Part shown: positions 1-7,839 of the stretch, piece after piece
Position numbering within the stretch: the first letter of the stretch is position 1
Layout: each line of letters begins with the position of its first letter
Source: Pseudonocardia alaniniphila
Lineage (GTDB): Bacteria > Actinomycetota > Actinomycetes > Mycobacteriales > Pseudonocardiaceae
Length of the DNA stretch: 64,000 bases
Assembly: GCF_022524485.1 (NCBI RefSeq)
Contig: NZ_JAKXMK010000028.1
Location: 1 to 64,000 of the forward strand
Direction of reading: 5' to 3'
Notes under the pieces: generated by a model
Databases searched by the model: none
Seen by the model: the letters and a program-made list of their open reading frames with translations, nothing else
What the model was told of the DNA's origin: nothing
Program-made: the position numbers and the translations under genes

Positions 1-2
1 AT

Positions 3-1082
3 CGGGCCAGCGTGAGTGTGGTGGTGCCGGTGTACCAGGAGGATCCGGCGGTGTTCACCGCGGCGATCGAGTCGTGGTTGGACAACGACGTGCTGGAGGT
101 CATCCTGGTGATCGACGCTTCCGACACGACGTGTCGGGAGATCGCCGCCCGGTATCCGGTCACGGTGTTGGTGACCGATGTGCCCGGGAAGCGGGATGCG
201 TTGCGGCGGGGGTGGAACGCCGCGGCGGGGGAGTTGGTCGCGCTGGTGGATTCAGACACGATCTGGGCCCCGGATGTGGCCGAGCAGGTGTGTAAGCCGT
301 TCGCCGATCCCCGGATGGGTGGGGTCGGGACGCGGCAGAGTGTCTACGGTTCGAGTGGGTTCCTGGCGCGGATCACCGACATGTTCCTGGATCACCGGTA
401 TTTCGACGAGAACGCCTCGCAGAGTCTGTTGGGCCAAGCGGTGTCGTGCCTGTCGGGGCGGACGGCGGTGTATCGGCGGGAGTTGTTGCTCGAGATCGAG
501 CACGATTTCATGAACGAGACGTTTCTCGGGGTGCCGTGTCTGTCCGGTGACGACAAGCGTTTGACCACGCTGATCCTGGAGCGCGGGCACAAGACGTTCA
601 TGCAGCGCTCGGCCGAGGTGTGGTCGACTTTCCCCGATCATTGGCGGATCTTCGTGCGGCAGCGTTTGCGGTGGGCCCGCAACACGTGGCGGTCGGACCT
701 GCGAGCACTGTCGCGGCGGTGGGTGTGGCGTCGTCCTTTCCTGGCCTACACGATGATCGACAAGGCGGTGTCGAGCTTCACCCTGCTCCTCGGGTTGTCC
801 TTCATGATCGCCTCGATCGTCGAGCGGCAGTGGGTGTTCGTGATCGTGCTGGCTCTGTGGTGGCAGATCAGCCGGTCGGCGAAGCTGTTGCCCCACCTGC
901 GCAGGCGTCCGTCCTCGTTCTTCTACATCCCCGGCTACATCGCCGTGTCCTGGCTCATGGCCGTCATCAAAATCCACGCCCTGGCCACCATCCGCCAACA
1001 ACGCTGGCTCACCCGCCAAGTCGCCGTCGAAAACGGCACCGTCGTCCGCACCAACGAGCAGCCGGAGGAGATTCCGGCATGA
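3..1082 (+). CDS. Processive family-2 glycosyltransferase, Alg8/hyaluronan-synthase-like (5' partial)
   Basis: Membrane glycosyltransferase expected to polymerise and extrude a polysaccharide from nucleotide sugars. The visible part opens with the GT-A strand VVVPVYQEDP. It then shows the nucleotide-binding acidic motif VDSDTIW near residue 80, the acceptor/base motif SGDDKR near 180 and the processive-synthase signature RQRLRWARNTW near 215, followed by about three hydrophobic segments to the C terminus. The reading frame is open to the left edge, and family members normally carry extra N-terminal membrane segments. The GTG at 12 is therefore probably internal and the true start lies outside the window. 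The stop overlaps the next gene's ATG (ATGA), so the two are translationally coupled. The neighbours (beta-helix protein, PL14-type lyase) point to a uronic-acid polymer such as alginate, but the sugar cannot be read from sequence. Confidence 0.85.
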   Translation, partial: RASVSVVVPVYQEDPAVFTAAIESWLDNDVLEVILVIDASDTTCREIAARYPVTVLVTDVPGKRDALRRGWNAAAGELVALVDSDTIWAPDVAEQVCKPFADPRMGGVGTRQSVYGSSGFLARITDMFLDHRYFDENASQSLLGQAVSCLSGRTAVYRRELLLEIEHDFMNETFLGVPCLSGDDKRLTTLILERGHKTFMQRSAEVWSTFPDHWRIFVRQRLRWARNTWRSDLRALSRRWVWRRPFLAYTMIDKAVSSFTLLLGLSFMIASIVERQWVFVIVLALWWQISRSAKLLPHLRRRPSSFFYIPGYIAVSWLMAVIKIHALATIRQQRWLTRQVAVENGTVVRTNEQPEEIPA

Positions 1083-2968
1083 CGCGCGTATGCATGAGCA
1101 TTCTGCTCGTGACTTTTGTGGTCGCGGCGTTCCTCGGAATCGGCACGGGCACCGCCGCCGGTACACCCCTGCTCGCGCCCATCGCCTGGTCGGCTCCGGT
1201 GCAGCTCGCCCCCGAGGATCAGCGGATCCGGAAGCAGTGGGAGGACCGGGGGCGTCCGAACAAGATGGTGATCGTGCGAGACACCCGGATCGATGCGGTG
1301 ACCGATGGGCAGGTATCGCAGCGGGTGCCCTCGGGCTCGGCCGCGCTGAGCCTCGCAGCATTGGACCGCATGCTCGCTCCGGGCTGGCTGACCATCACCG
1401 ACGGCACCGCGGAGCTGGGGGCCACCATCGTGCTGACCAGGGGAACCGCGTTGGACGTCAGCGGCGTGCGCACCCTGAGGCTCACCGGCGGCGACAGCAC
1501 GACGCAGACGGCGTCGATCTACACCGGCGGTGGGCGCTTGAGCTTGAGCGGGGTCACGGTCACCTCGTTCGATCCGGCCACCGGGAACCCGGTGCCCCTC
1601 GCGCCGGGACGGCCGTCGATCGTGGCCGCGGCCGGCGGCAGGCTGGAGGTCACCGACTCCACGATCAGCGACCTGGGCACTCCGGCCAATGAGGTCGACA
1701 ACGGCCGGCCCGCAGTGGCGTTCAACCCCGCCAGCAGCGGTTCGCTGGTGCGCACCACACTGCAGCGCAGCAGCACCGGCGTGGAGCTGTCCCGGTCCGA
1801 CGGCGTGCGCCTCGAGGGGGTGACCGTCACCGAGTCCACCGGCGACGGCATCGTCTTCCGCGGTGACAGCGGCACGACGATGACCGAGGTTCATGCCGAG
1901 CGCAACGGCCGTAACGGCCTGCTGTTCACCATGCTCAGTGCCGACCGCCGCCCCGCGGGCAGCACGAGCCGTCCGGTGGCATCCGTGACGGGCCGCCGCA
2001 TCACGGGTGTGTCCACAAAGGGCAACGGTGAGTACGGCATGGTGCTGGTCGGGCAGCAAGGCGCGCATGTCATCGGAGTCGCCACGACCGCGGACAAGGC
2101 CGGCGGGCTGCGAGTGAGCCGGTCCAATGACACGCTGATCGCCGGCTTCACCGCCACTGACCAGCCGGTCGGCTTGTTCACCCACATCAACACCACCAAC
2201 ACGGTGCTCGAAGGGGTGCGGACGACGGGTGGGCGCCGTGGCGTGGTGGCGGAGAAGAGCACGCAGGGGCTGACCATCACGGACTCGACGTTCCACGGCG
2301 CCCGGGTGGCCGGGATCTCGGTCGGTGGTCAGGACGTGCAGCTCACCGGCGTGCGCGTGAGCGACTCGGGCACCGGCGTGCGTATCGAGCGCGGTGCCCG
2401 CACGATCACGTTGACCGGGCTCACCCTGGTGGGCGGGCACCACGGCGTCGTCGCCACCCCGAACACCAGCGGGGTGGTGGTGCAGGATCTGGTCGCCGAA
2501 CACGTCGCCGCCGACGCCGTGCGCACGTTCAGCCCGGACACCCGCATCATCGGTGGTCGCATCACCGGCGGTGCCACCGCGATCGACGTCGCCGCCGCGG
2601 CCACGATCTCCGGCATCACCATCAGCCAGGCCCGGGAGGGCATCCGGACCCGATCGACCCAGCCGGTGCACGCCCACAACATCGACGTCACCACGAGTTC
2701 GCTGGGAATCAACGCCGCCCCCGGCAGCCCGTTCACGCTCACCGCGTCCCGGGTGCACGCTCTCGAGTCGGTGCGCGGTCAGGTGGGCCAGCACGGCATC
2801 AACGAGCTGAGCCTGCCCCCGCTCAACCTGCTCGGGGCGATCGGCGTGCCACTCATCCTGCTGGCGTTCGTGCTGGAGCAGGTGCACGTTCGCCGGCTAC
2901 GACGCGCAGGAGCAGACACGAGGCGTCGCCCACCGCCCGCGTACCCGCCTCCCACGCCGAAGCAATGA
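1079..2968 (+). CDS. Secreted right-handed parallel beta-helix protein, C-terminally membrane anchored
   Basis: About 629 residues. An N-terminal hydrophobic segment (MSILLVTFVVAAFLGIG) acts as signal peptide or anchor. A long run of short repeats with regular I/V-x-I/V-x-G/N spacing follows (for example GVTVTESTGDGIVFRG), typical of pectin-lyase-fold beta helices. A second hydrophobic stretch near the C terminus (LLGAIGVPLILLAFVLEQV) precedes a basic tail. In alginate-type systems proteins of this fold act as mannuronan C5-epimerases or as AlgG/AlgX-like export partners. I see no clear AlgG DPHD catalytic motif, so epimerase activity is inference. It overlaps both neighbours by 4 bp. The ATG at 1079 was chosen because it couples with the upstream stop and is followed directly by the signal segment. 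Confidence 0.8.
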   Translation: MTRVCMSILLVTFVVAAFLGIGTGTAAGTPLLAPIAWSAPVQLAPEDQRIRKQWEDRGRPNKMVIVRDTRIDAVTDGQVSQRVPSGSAALSLAALDRMLAPGWLTITDGTAELGATIVLTRGTALDVSGVRTLRLTGGDSTTQTASIYTGGGRLSLSGVTVTSFDPATGNPVPLAPGRPSIVAAAGGRLEVTDSTISDLGTPANEVDNGRPAVAFNPASSGSLVRTTLQRSSTGVELSRSDGVRLEGVTVTESTGDGIVFRGDSGTTMTEVHAERNGRNGLLFTMLSADRRPAGSTSRPVASVTGRRITGVSTKGNGEYGMVLVGQQGAHVIGVATTADKAGGLRVSRSNDTLIAGFTATDQPVGLFTHINTTNTVLEGVRTTGGRRGVVAEKSTQGLTITDSTFHGARVAGISVGGQDVQLTGVRVSDSGTGVRIERGARTITLTGLTLVGGHHGVVATPNTSGVVVQDLVAEHVAADAVRTFSPDTRIIGGRITGGATAIDVAAAATISGITISQAREGIRTRSTQPVHAHNIDVTTSSLGINAAPGSPFTLTASRVHALESVRGQVGQHGINELSLPPLNLLGAIGVPLILLAFVLEQVHVRRLRRAGADTRRRPPPAYPPPTPKQ

Positions 2969-3951
2969 TCCGCAGACACGTCGTCGAACAACCCGCCGGG
3001 CCGACCCCGCCGCGGGCCGGGGGCCTGCGTGGATCGGTGCTGCGGATGCGCCGCCCGGCACGGCATGAGCACCGGGGCGTCCGGCGCCGGATCGCCGCGG
3101 GTGTCGTGGCGGTGGCGGCACTGGCCGCGTGCCAGGCCGCGCCGCCCGCGGAGCGCGTGACGTCGTTGGACCCCGAGGTGTTCCCGGCGAAGCTCCAACA
3201 GTTCCTGGGTAACCAACTGCACTACACCGACCACGGCGACTTCGGCCTCGACCACGCCGAACTCCTGACCACCACCCCACCCGACCGGCGATTCCTACGC
3301 ATCACCTACCCCGCAGGCTCCGCCAGCCGATCCGCAGGCGGCACCGACGGCGGCACCCAGGCCTACCTCGAACTCCCCCAGCCCACCGACACCCTCGACC
3401 TGTACTACCAACTCCGCTTCCCCTCCGGCTTCGACTTCGTCAAAGGCGGCAAACTCCCCGGCCTCTACGGCGGCACCACCACCAGCGGACAACACATCCC
3501 CGACGGCACCAACGGCTTCTCCACCCGCTACATGTGGCGCGCCGACGGCAACGCCGAGATCTACGCCTACCTGCCCACCTCCCGCGACCACGGCACCTCC
3601 CTCGGCCGCGGCTGCTGGCAGTTCACCCCCGGCACCTGGACCAGCCTGCGCCAACGCGTCCAGCTCAACACCCCCGGACTCAGCAACGGCCGCATCACCG
3701 TCTGGCAGGACGACAACCTCGTCCTCGACCACACCGGCCTGCAATTCCGCACCACTGACGAGCTCCGCATCCAAGGCCTGTTCTTCTCCACCTTCTTCGG
3801 CGGCGACGACACCACCTGGGCCACACCCACCGACCAACACACCGACTTCGCCGACTTCACCCTGACCACCGGCACCCCGCCGCCCGACACACCGGCGCCC
3901 GACACCCGCCCGATGGCCGACACGGACTGCGGAACGGGCGACGCGTCATGA
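2965..3951 (+). CDS. Putative polysaccharide lyase (PL14-like) lipoprotein
   Basis: Exported polysaccharide lyase-like protein of about 328 residues. A basic stretch and the lipobox AALAACQ precede a beta-jelly-roll domain. That domain carries the PL14-type signatures KGGKLPGLYGG (around residue 155) and GLFFSTFFGGDD (around 270). PL14 enzymes cleave alginate or glucuronan, and in synthesis operons they trim or release polymer. The ATG at 2965 overlaps the upstream stop, but an ATG at 3046 gives a more typical lipoprotein signal length, so the first 27 residues may not be translated. The second half of the gene is markedly C-rich and G-poor on the coding strand, unlike the start of the operon. 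Function is assigned by family motifs, not by visible catalytic residues. Confidence 0.7.
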   Translation: MIRRHVVEQPAGPTPPRAGGLRGSVLRMRRPARHEHRGVRRRIAAGVVAVAALAACQAAPPAERVTSLDPEVFPAKLQQFLGNQLHYTDHGDFGLDHAELLTTTPPDRRFLRITYPAGSASRSAGGTDGGTQAYLELPQPTDTLDLYYQLRFPSGFDFVKGGKLPGLYGGTTTSGQHIPDGTNGFSTRYMWRADGNAEIYAYLPTSRDHGTSLGRGCWQFTPGTWTSLRQRVQLNTPGLSNGRITVWQDDNLVLDHTGLQFRTTDELRIQGLFFSTFFGGDDTTWATPTDQHTDFADFTLTTGTPPPDTPAPDTRPMADTDCGTGDAS

Positions 3952-4131
3952 CCAGGCAGGCCGGCGACCAGCGGTGGAAGGTAGTGCTCGCAGAGGTGAC
4001 GGACCGGTGGAGATCCCGCGAACGCGGGTCGTGGCGGTAGCCGTTCCGTCACCCTGAGGTGTTAGCGTCCCGCCGTCAGCGTCGCCGTGGAGCCCACCGC
4101 GGCTCGCCCGTCCATCTTTCGGAGGCGACCG

Positions 4132-4395
4132 ATGAGCGGCCCGAACATCGACCCCGCAGCAATCCCCGACGGGCCGATCGCGGCGGGTACACCCGCCGCG
4201 GAGGCCCAGGAGCACCCCCCGGTCTGGGACGTCCGCGGCAAGCGTTGGGACTACGTCGCCAAGCTCGGCGGATGGGTGTGCGAGCACGACGCAGGCACCC
4301 TGAGCCGCGACATCGGCTCCATCCCCGTGGAGTTCCAGCCCACCTACGGCTACCCGCCGCCGCACCCGCCGGTTCTTCCTGGCGACCCGCTGTAG
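4132..4395 (+). CDS. Small hypothetical protein (87 aa)
   Basis: The start is supported by a good ribosome binding site (GGAGG seven bases before the ATG). The protein is Pro-rich at both ends with a central segment (WDVRGKRWDYVAKLGGWVC) that could form a small folded unit. It has no signal peptide or membrane segment. I do not recognise the family. It lies between the polysaccharide operon and a hydrolase remnant, separated from both, so context gives no function. Confidence 0.5.
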   Translation: MSGPNIDPAAIPDGPIAAGTPAAEAQEHPPVWDVRGKRWDYVAKLGGWVCEHDAGTLSRDIGSIPVEFQPTYGYPPPHPPVLPGDPL

Positions 4396-4403
4396 CGGAT
4401 CCG

Positions 4404-4679
4404 TCAGAAGCTCGCTGCCGGCGCCCGGCCCAACTGGTGCCCCAGAGCATCCGGGCCTTCACCGGGCCACTGACCGCGGCGGCGTGGAAGACGATCCCCT
4501 CCGCCTTCGTGCGCTGCGAGAACGACCAGATCTTCCCGCCTGTGCTCGACGAGCGGGCGCACGAGCGGGCAGGCGCGGTCTACCGGCTGCCGAGCTCCCA
4601 CTCCCCGTTCCTGTCCATGCCCGAGGAGCTTGCGGCTCTCATCGGCAGGATCGTGGGCACCGCGCCGGGCGGCCGCTGA
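4404..4679 (+). pseudogene. C-terminal remnant of an alpha/beta hydrolase
   Basis: Reading this frame gives the last ~80 residues of an alpha/beta-hydrolase of the type with IPSAFVRCENDQIFPP (late acidic-residue strand) and LPSSHSPFLSMPEELA (catalytic His loop). The nucleophile-elbow half is absent upstream, where an unrelated small gene sits instead, and no start codon with a ribosome binding site is present. This indicates a truncated, non-functional copy, probably left by a deletion. Confidence 0.6.
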
Positions 4680-4695
4680 GGGACCCGCCTCGCCT

Positions 4696-5244
4696 TCAGC
4701 TTGCCGGTGCCTTGTCCCCGGTGGGCGTGATGACGAACCAGGTGTTGTCCAGGCCGTTCCGTCCGGCATTCGGGTTGCCGCCGGGGTCGTCACGGTCACG
4801 GTAGAGGGGCCATCCGGCGAGCGTGAGCTGCGTGGTGCCCTCGGGGCGCGTGATCGTGCCGACCGCGCCGGGGTCGACACCGAGGAGCTGGGGCTTCACA
4901 CCCGCGGTGACCAGCACGGGCAGCCACGTCTGGGCGCACTCTCCGGTGCAGTTCGACGTGGGTGGGTTGGCGCTGTCGGCGTCGGATCGGTACATGAGGT
5001 GCCCGGCGCCGTCGGTGGTGACGACGCCGAGCGGACCGGTCTGCACGGCCCACAGAGCCGGCGCACTGGACTCGTGGCCCTGGTGTCCACCGTGCTCGCC
5101 GTGCCCGCCGGGTTGCTGCGCACCGCTCGGTGCGGCGGCTGGCGGCGCGGCCGGAGCCGGGGGTGGCGCGGCGGTGCAGCCGGCGACGGCGAGCGCGCCG
5201 GCGGCCAGGACGGAACCGATGAGTGCGAGCCTGGAACGGGACAC
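4696..5244 (-). CDS. COG4315-type secreted lipoprotein (repeat family of unknown function)
   Basis: Secreted lipoprotein of about 182 residues. A lipoprotein signal peptide ends in the lipobox AVAGC. A Pro/Ala/His/Gly-rich linker (GGHGEHGGHQGH) follows, then two tandem repeats of the COG4315 family, one around HLMYRSDADS...CTGECAQTW and one around GWPLYRDRDDPGG. The family is of unknown function. The His-rich linker could bind metal, but that is speculation. The GTG at 5244 is chosen because it has a GAGAGG upstream and gives a standard signal-peptide length. An ATG at 5301 that overlaps the nadE stop (ATGA) would add 19 residues and couple the two genes. Confidence 0.8.
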   Translation of the reverse strand: MSRSRLALIGSVLAAGALAVAGCTAAPPPAPAAPPAAAPSGAQQPGGHGEHGGHQGHESSAPALWAVQTGPLGVVTTDGAGHLMYRSDADSANPPTSNCTGECAQTWLPVLVTAGVKPQLLGVDPGAVGTITRPEGTTQLTLAGWPLYRDRDDPGGNPNAGRNGLDNTWFVITPTGDKAPAS

Positions 5245-5297
5245 GGCTGCCGATCCTCTCGCTAGGCCCGTTCGGCGTCGACCCCCGGGGGTCGATG

Positions 5298-7352
5298 TCA
5301 TTCCTCGGGTACCTCGCGATCGATCTCGTCCAGCCAGATCCGGGCGGACATGTCGGAGGGGGCCCGCCAGTCGCCGCGGGGGGAGAGTGATCCACCGGCG
5401 GAGACCTTCGGGCCGTTGGGCAGGGCGGAGCGTTTGAACTGGCTGAAGCTGTAGAAGCGCTTCGCGAAGACCTGCAGCCAGTGGCGGATCTCGGCGAGCG
5501 TGTAGGACGGGCGCTTGTCGGCCGGGAATCCGGAGGGCCACTTGCCGGCGTCGGGGTCGTGCCAGGCGTGCCAGGCCAGGAACGCGATCTTCGAGGGGCG
5601 GAACCCGTAGCGCAGCACGTGGAACAGGGAGAAGTCCTGCAGGGAGTACGGGCCGACCATGGCCTCGCTGCTCTGGACCTGCTCGTCCTCGCCCGTGGGG
5701 ACGAGCTCGGGGGTGATCTCGGTGCCGAGCACGGACTCCAGGACCTCGCCGACCTCCGGCTCGAACTGCTTGGAGCTCACGACCCAGCGGATCAGGTGCT
5801 GGATCAGGGTCTTGGGCACCCCTCCGTTGACGTTGTAGTGCGACATCTGGTCGCCCACGCCGTAGGTGCTCCACCCGAGCGCCAGCTCGGAGAGGTCGCC
5901 GGTGCCGAGCACGATCCCACTGCGCTGGTTGGCCGCCCGGAACAGGTAGTCGGTGCGCAGACCGGCCTGCACGTTCTCGAAGGTGACGTCGTACTGCGGC
6001 TCGCCGCGGGAGAACGGGTGGCCGAGGTTCGTCAGCATCAGCCGGGCGGTGTCGGTGATGTCGATCTCTTCGAACGTGATCCCGAGCGCTTGCGCCAGCC
6101 GCATCGCGTTGCCCTTGGTGTGCTCGCCGGTGGCGAAGCCGGGCAGGGTGAAACCGAGGATGTCGCTGCGCGGGCGCCCCAGGCGGTCCATCGCCTTCGC
6201 GGCGACGATCAGGGCATGGGTGGAGTCCAGCCCGCCGGAGACGCCGATCACCACCTTCGGTTGCCCGATCGCTCGCAGCCGCTGCTCGAGCCCGGAGACC
6301 TGGATGCTGTACGCCTCGTAGCAGTCCTGCTCGAGCCGCGACTCGTCCGCAGGCACGAACGGGAACCGCTCGATCTCGCGGCGCAGCCCGATGTCGCCGC
6401 GGGGTGGGTCGAGGCGGAACTCCACACGCCGGAACTCGTCCGTGCGCGCGGAGTGGTGGCGGCGGTTGTCGTCGAAGGTGCCCATCCGCAGCCGTTCGGC
6501 CCGGATGAGGTCGAGATCCACGTCGGCGACCGAGCGTCGCTCACCTTCGGGGAAGCGCTCGGTCTCGGCCAGCAGCACGCCGTTCTCGTAGATCATGGTC
6601 TGGCCGTCCCAGGCCAGGTCGGTGCTCGACTCGCCCTCACCCGCGGCCGAGTACATGTAGGCGGCGAGGCACCGTAACGAAGCCGAACGGCAGAGCAGCT
6701 TGCGGTCCTCCGCGCGCCCGATGGTGATCGGGCTGCCCGACAGGTTCGCCAGCACCGTGGCACCGGCGAGCGCTGCCTCCGCGCTCGGCGGCACCGGTAT
6801 CCACATGTCCTCGCAGATCTCCACGTGCAACACGAGCCCGGGCACGTCTGTGGCTGTGAACAGCAGGTCAGGTCCGAACGGGACATCTACGCCCGCGTCG
6901 GGGCCACCGATCCGGATCGTCGTGACGATGTCATCGCCGGGGGCCAGTTGGCGGCGCTCGTAGAACTCCCGGTAGGTCGGCAGGTACGACTTCGGCGCCA
7001 CGCCCAGCACCCGTCCGCGGTGGATCACCACGGCGGTGTTGTAGACGCGATGGCGGAACCGGAGCGGCGCACCCACCACCAGCACCGGGAGCAGGTCGGC
7101 CGACCCGGTGACCACGTCGAGCAACGCCTCCTCGACGGAGTCCAGCAGCGTCTCCTGCATCAGGATGTCCTCGATCGAGTACCCCGACAGCGTCAGCTCG
7201 GGGAACACCGCCACCCCGACGCCGTCGTCGTGGCACTCACGCGCGACGCGCAGCACCGCCTCGGCGTTGGCGGCCGGAACGGCGATCGAGGTCTCGGTCG
7301 TGCATGCCGCCACCCGGACGAACCCGTGGCGGTATGCGGAGTGGAAGTCCAT
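5298..7352 (-). CDS. nadE: Glutamine-dependent NAD(+) synthetase
   Basis: Cytosolic enzyme that makes NAD from deamido-NAD, ATP and glutamine. The N-terminal nitrilase-type glutaminase domain shows the Glu-Lys-Cys triad contexts FPELTLSGYS, APKSYLPTYREF and VEICEDMW. The C-terminal synthetase domain shows the PP-loop GVSGGLDSTHALI and the conserved GTGDLSELALGWSTYGVGDQ. The length of 684 residues matches the mycobacterial enzyme, and the start MDFHSAYRHGFVRVA aligns with the mycobacterial N terminus. This is why I prefer 7352 over upstream in-frame starts, such as the ATG at 7376. It is complete, with no irregularities seen. Confidence 0.97.
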   Translation of the reverse strand: MDFHSAYRHGFVRVAACTTETSIAVPAANAEAVLRVARECHDDGVGVAVFPELTLSGYSIEDILMQETLLDSVEEALLDVVTGSADLLPVLVVGAPLRFRHRVYNTAVVIHRGRVLGVAPKSYLPTYREFYERRQLAPGDDIVTTIRIGGPDAGVDVPFGPDLLFTATDVPGLVLHVEICEDMWIPVPPSAEAALAGATVLANLSGSPITIGRAEDRKLLCRSASLRCLAAYMYSAAGEGESSTDLAWDGQTMIYENGVLLAETERFPEGERRSVADVDLDLIRAERLRMGTFDDNRRHHSARTDEFRRVEFRLDPPRGDIGLRREIERFPFVPADESRLEQDCYEAYSIQVSGLEQRLRAIGQPKVVIGVSGGLDSTHALIVAAKAMDRLGRPRSDILGFTLPGFATGEHTKGNAMRLAQALGITFEEIDITDTARLMLTNLGHPFSRGEPQYDVTFENVQAGLRTDYLFRAANQRSGIVLGTGDLSELALGWSTYGVGDQMSHYNVNGGVPKTLIQHLIRWVVSSKQFEPEVGEVLESVLGTEITPELVPTGEDEQVQSSEAMVGPYSLQDFSLFHVLRYGFRPSKIAFLAWHAWHDPDAGKWPSGFPADKRPSYTLAEIRHWLQVFAKRFYSFSQFKRSALPNGPKVSAGGSLSPRGDWRAPSDMSARIWLDEIDREVPEE

Positions 7353-7524
7353 GCGAGCGGAGACGACCTTCCTCATGAGGGGCAACACCGGAGAACCTGC
7401 TTTTAGTGTGCCCTTCCTGTGCAGCGGGGGAACGTCAGCCGCGCTGCGGGTGCGGTCTTCGTCCGGTTTGGGGGCGGTCACGTGCCGGGTACCGGGAGTA
7501 CACGATCTCGGGGGAGCTGGGTGC

Positions 7525-7725
7525 ATGGGCCGGGTAGGTGGAGTGATCGTCGTCCTGTGGCTGGTGATCGGGTTGCTCGCGGCCTACCAGCGCGGCTACT
7601 TCGAACGGTCGGAGGTGAACTGCGCCGAGCTCGGAACGGTGCTGGTCACGATCGTCGTCGGGCCGTTGAACTACCTGGGGGTGAACCCGCGGATCGAGTG
7701 TGAGGTGCCCCGGCCGTCGCCGTGA
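7525..7725 (+). CDS. Small membrane protein, conserved in actinobacteria (66 aa)
   Basis: A 66-residue protein with one N-terminal membrane helix (GVIVVLWLVIGLLAAYQ) and a second hydrophobic stretch (LVTIVVGPLNYLGVNP) with two Cys residues flanking it (NCAEL and IECEV). The start has GGGGAG upstream. I recall similar unannotated actinobacterial proteins with the NC...GPLNY pattern, but no function is known to me. Its stop codon falls inside the first unit of a short tandem repeat. Confidence 0.65.
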   Translation: MGRVGGVIVVLWLVIGLLAAYQRGYFERSEVNCAELGTVLVTIVVGPLNYLGVNPRIECEVPRPSP

Positions 7726-7771
7726 GACCGTCGGAGCCGTCGCCGTGAGGCGGTCGGAGCCGTCGCCGTAG
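7714..7771. repeat. 23-bp tandem repeat, two and a half units
   Basis: Two nearly identical 23-base units (CCGTCGCCGTGAGNNNGTCGGAG-like, shown here with N at variable sites) are followed by a partial third that ends in TAG. The first unit contains the last codons and stop of the small membrane protein, so this looks like a local duplication of the gene's 3' end. Confidence 0.7.
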
Positions 7772-7791
7772 CCGCGGTTACAGCCGGGATC

Positions 7792-7826
7792 GCAGTGGCG
7801 CCGCATCCCCGGTGCGGCGCCACTGC
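7792..7826. terminator. Bidirectional hairpin between convergent genes
   Basis: A perfect 14-bp inverted repeat (GCAGTGGCGCCGCA and its complement) with a 7-base loop lies between the stop at 7725 and the oppositely oriented stop at 7840. There is no T-tract, as is usual for actinobacterial terminators. Confidence 0.75.
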
Positions 7827-7839
7827 AGGCGGTCGGCGC

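Noticed and set aside
935..2887. Long antisense open frame (about 650 codons) opposite the beta-helix gene
   Set aside because: Its sequence is rich in His/Asp/Arg/Gly without any family pattern and mirrors the GC-rich wobble positions of the real gene. It has no ribosome binding site.
3948..4040. A 30-codon frame overlapping the lyase stop (ATGA)
   Set aside because: It has the coupling geometry but no family resemblance, and it contains a CCCGCG-AA-CGCGGG hairpin that suggests a terminator or spacer rather than a gene.
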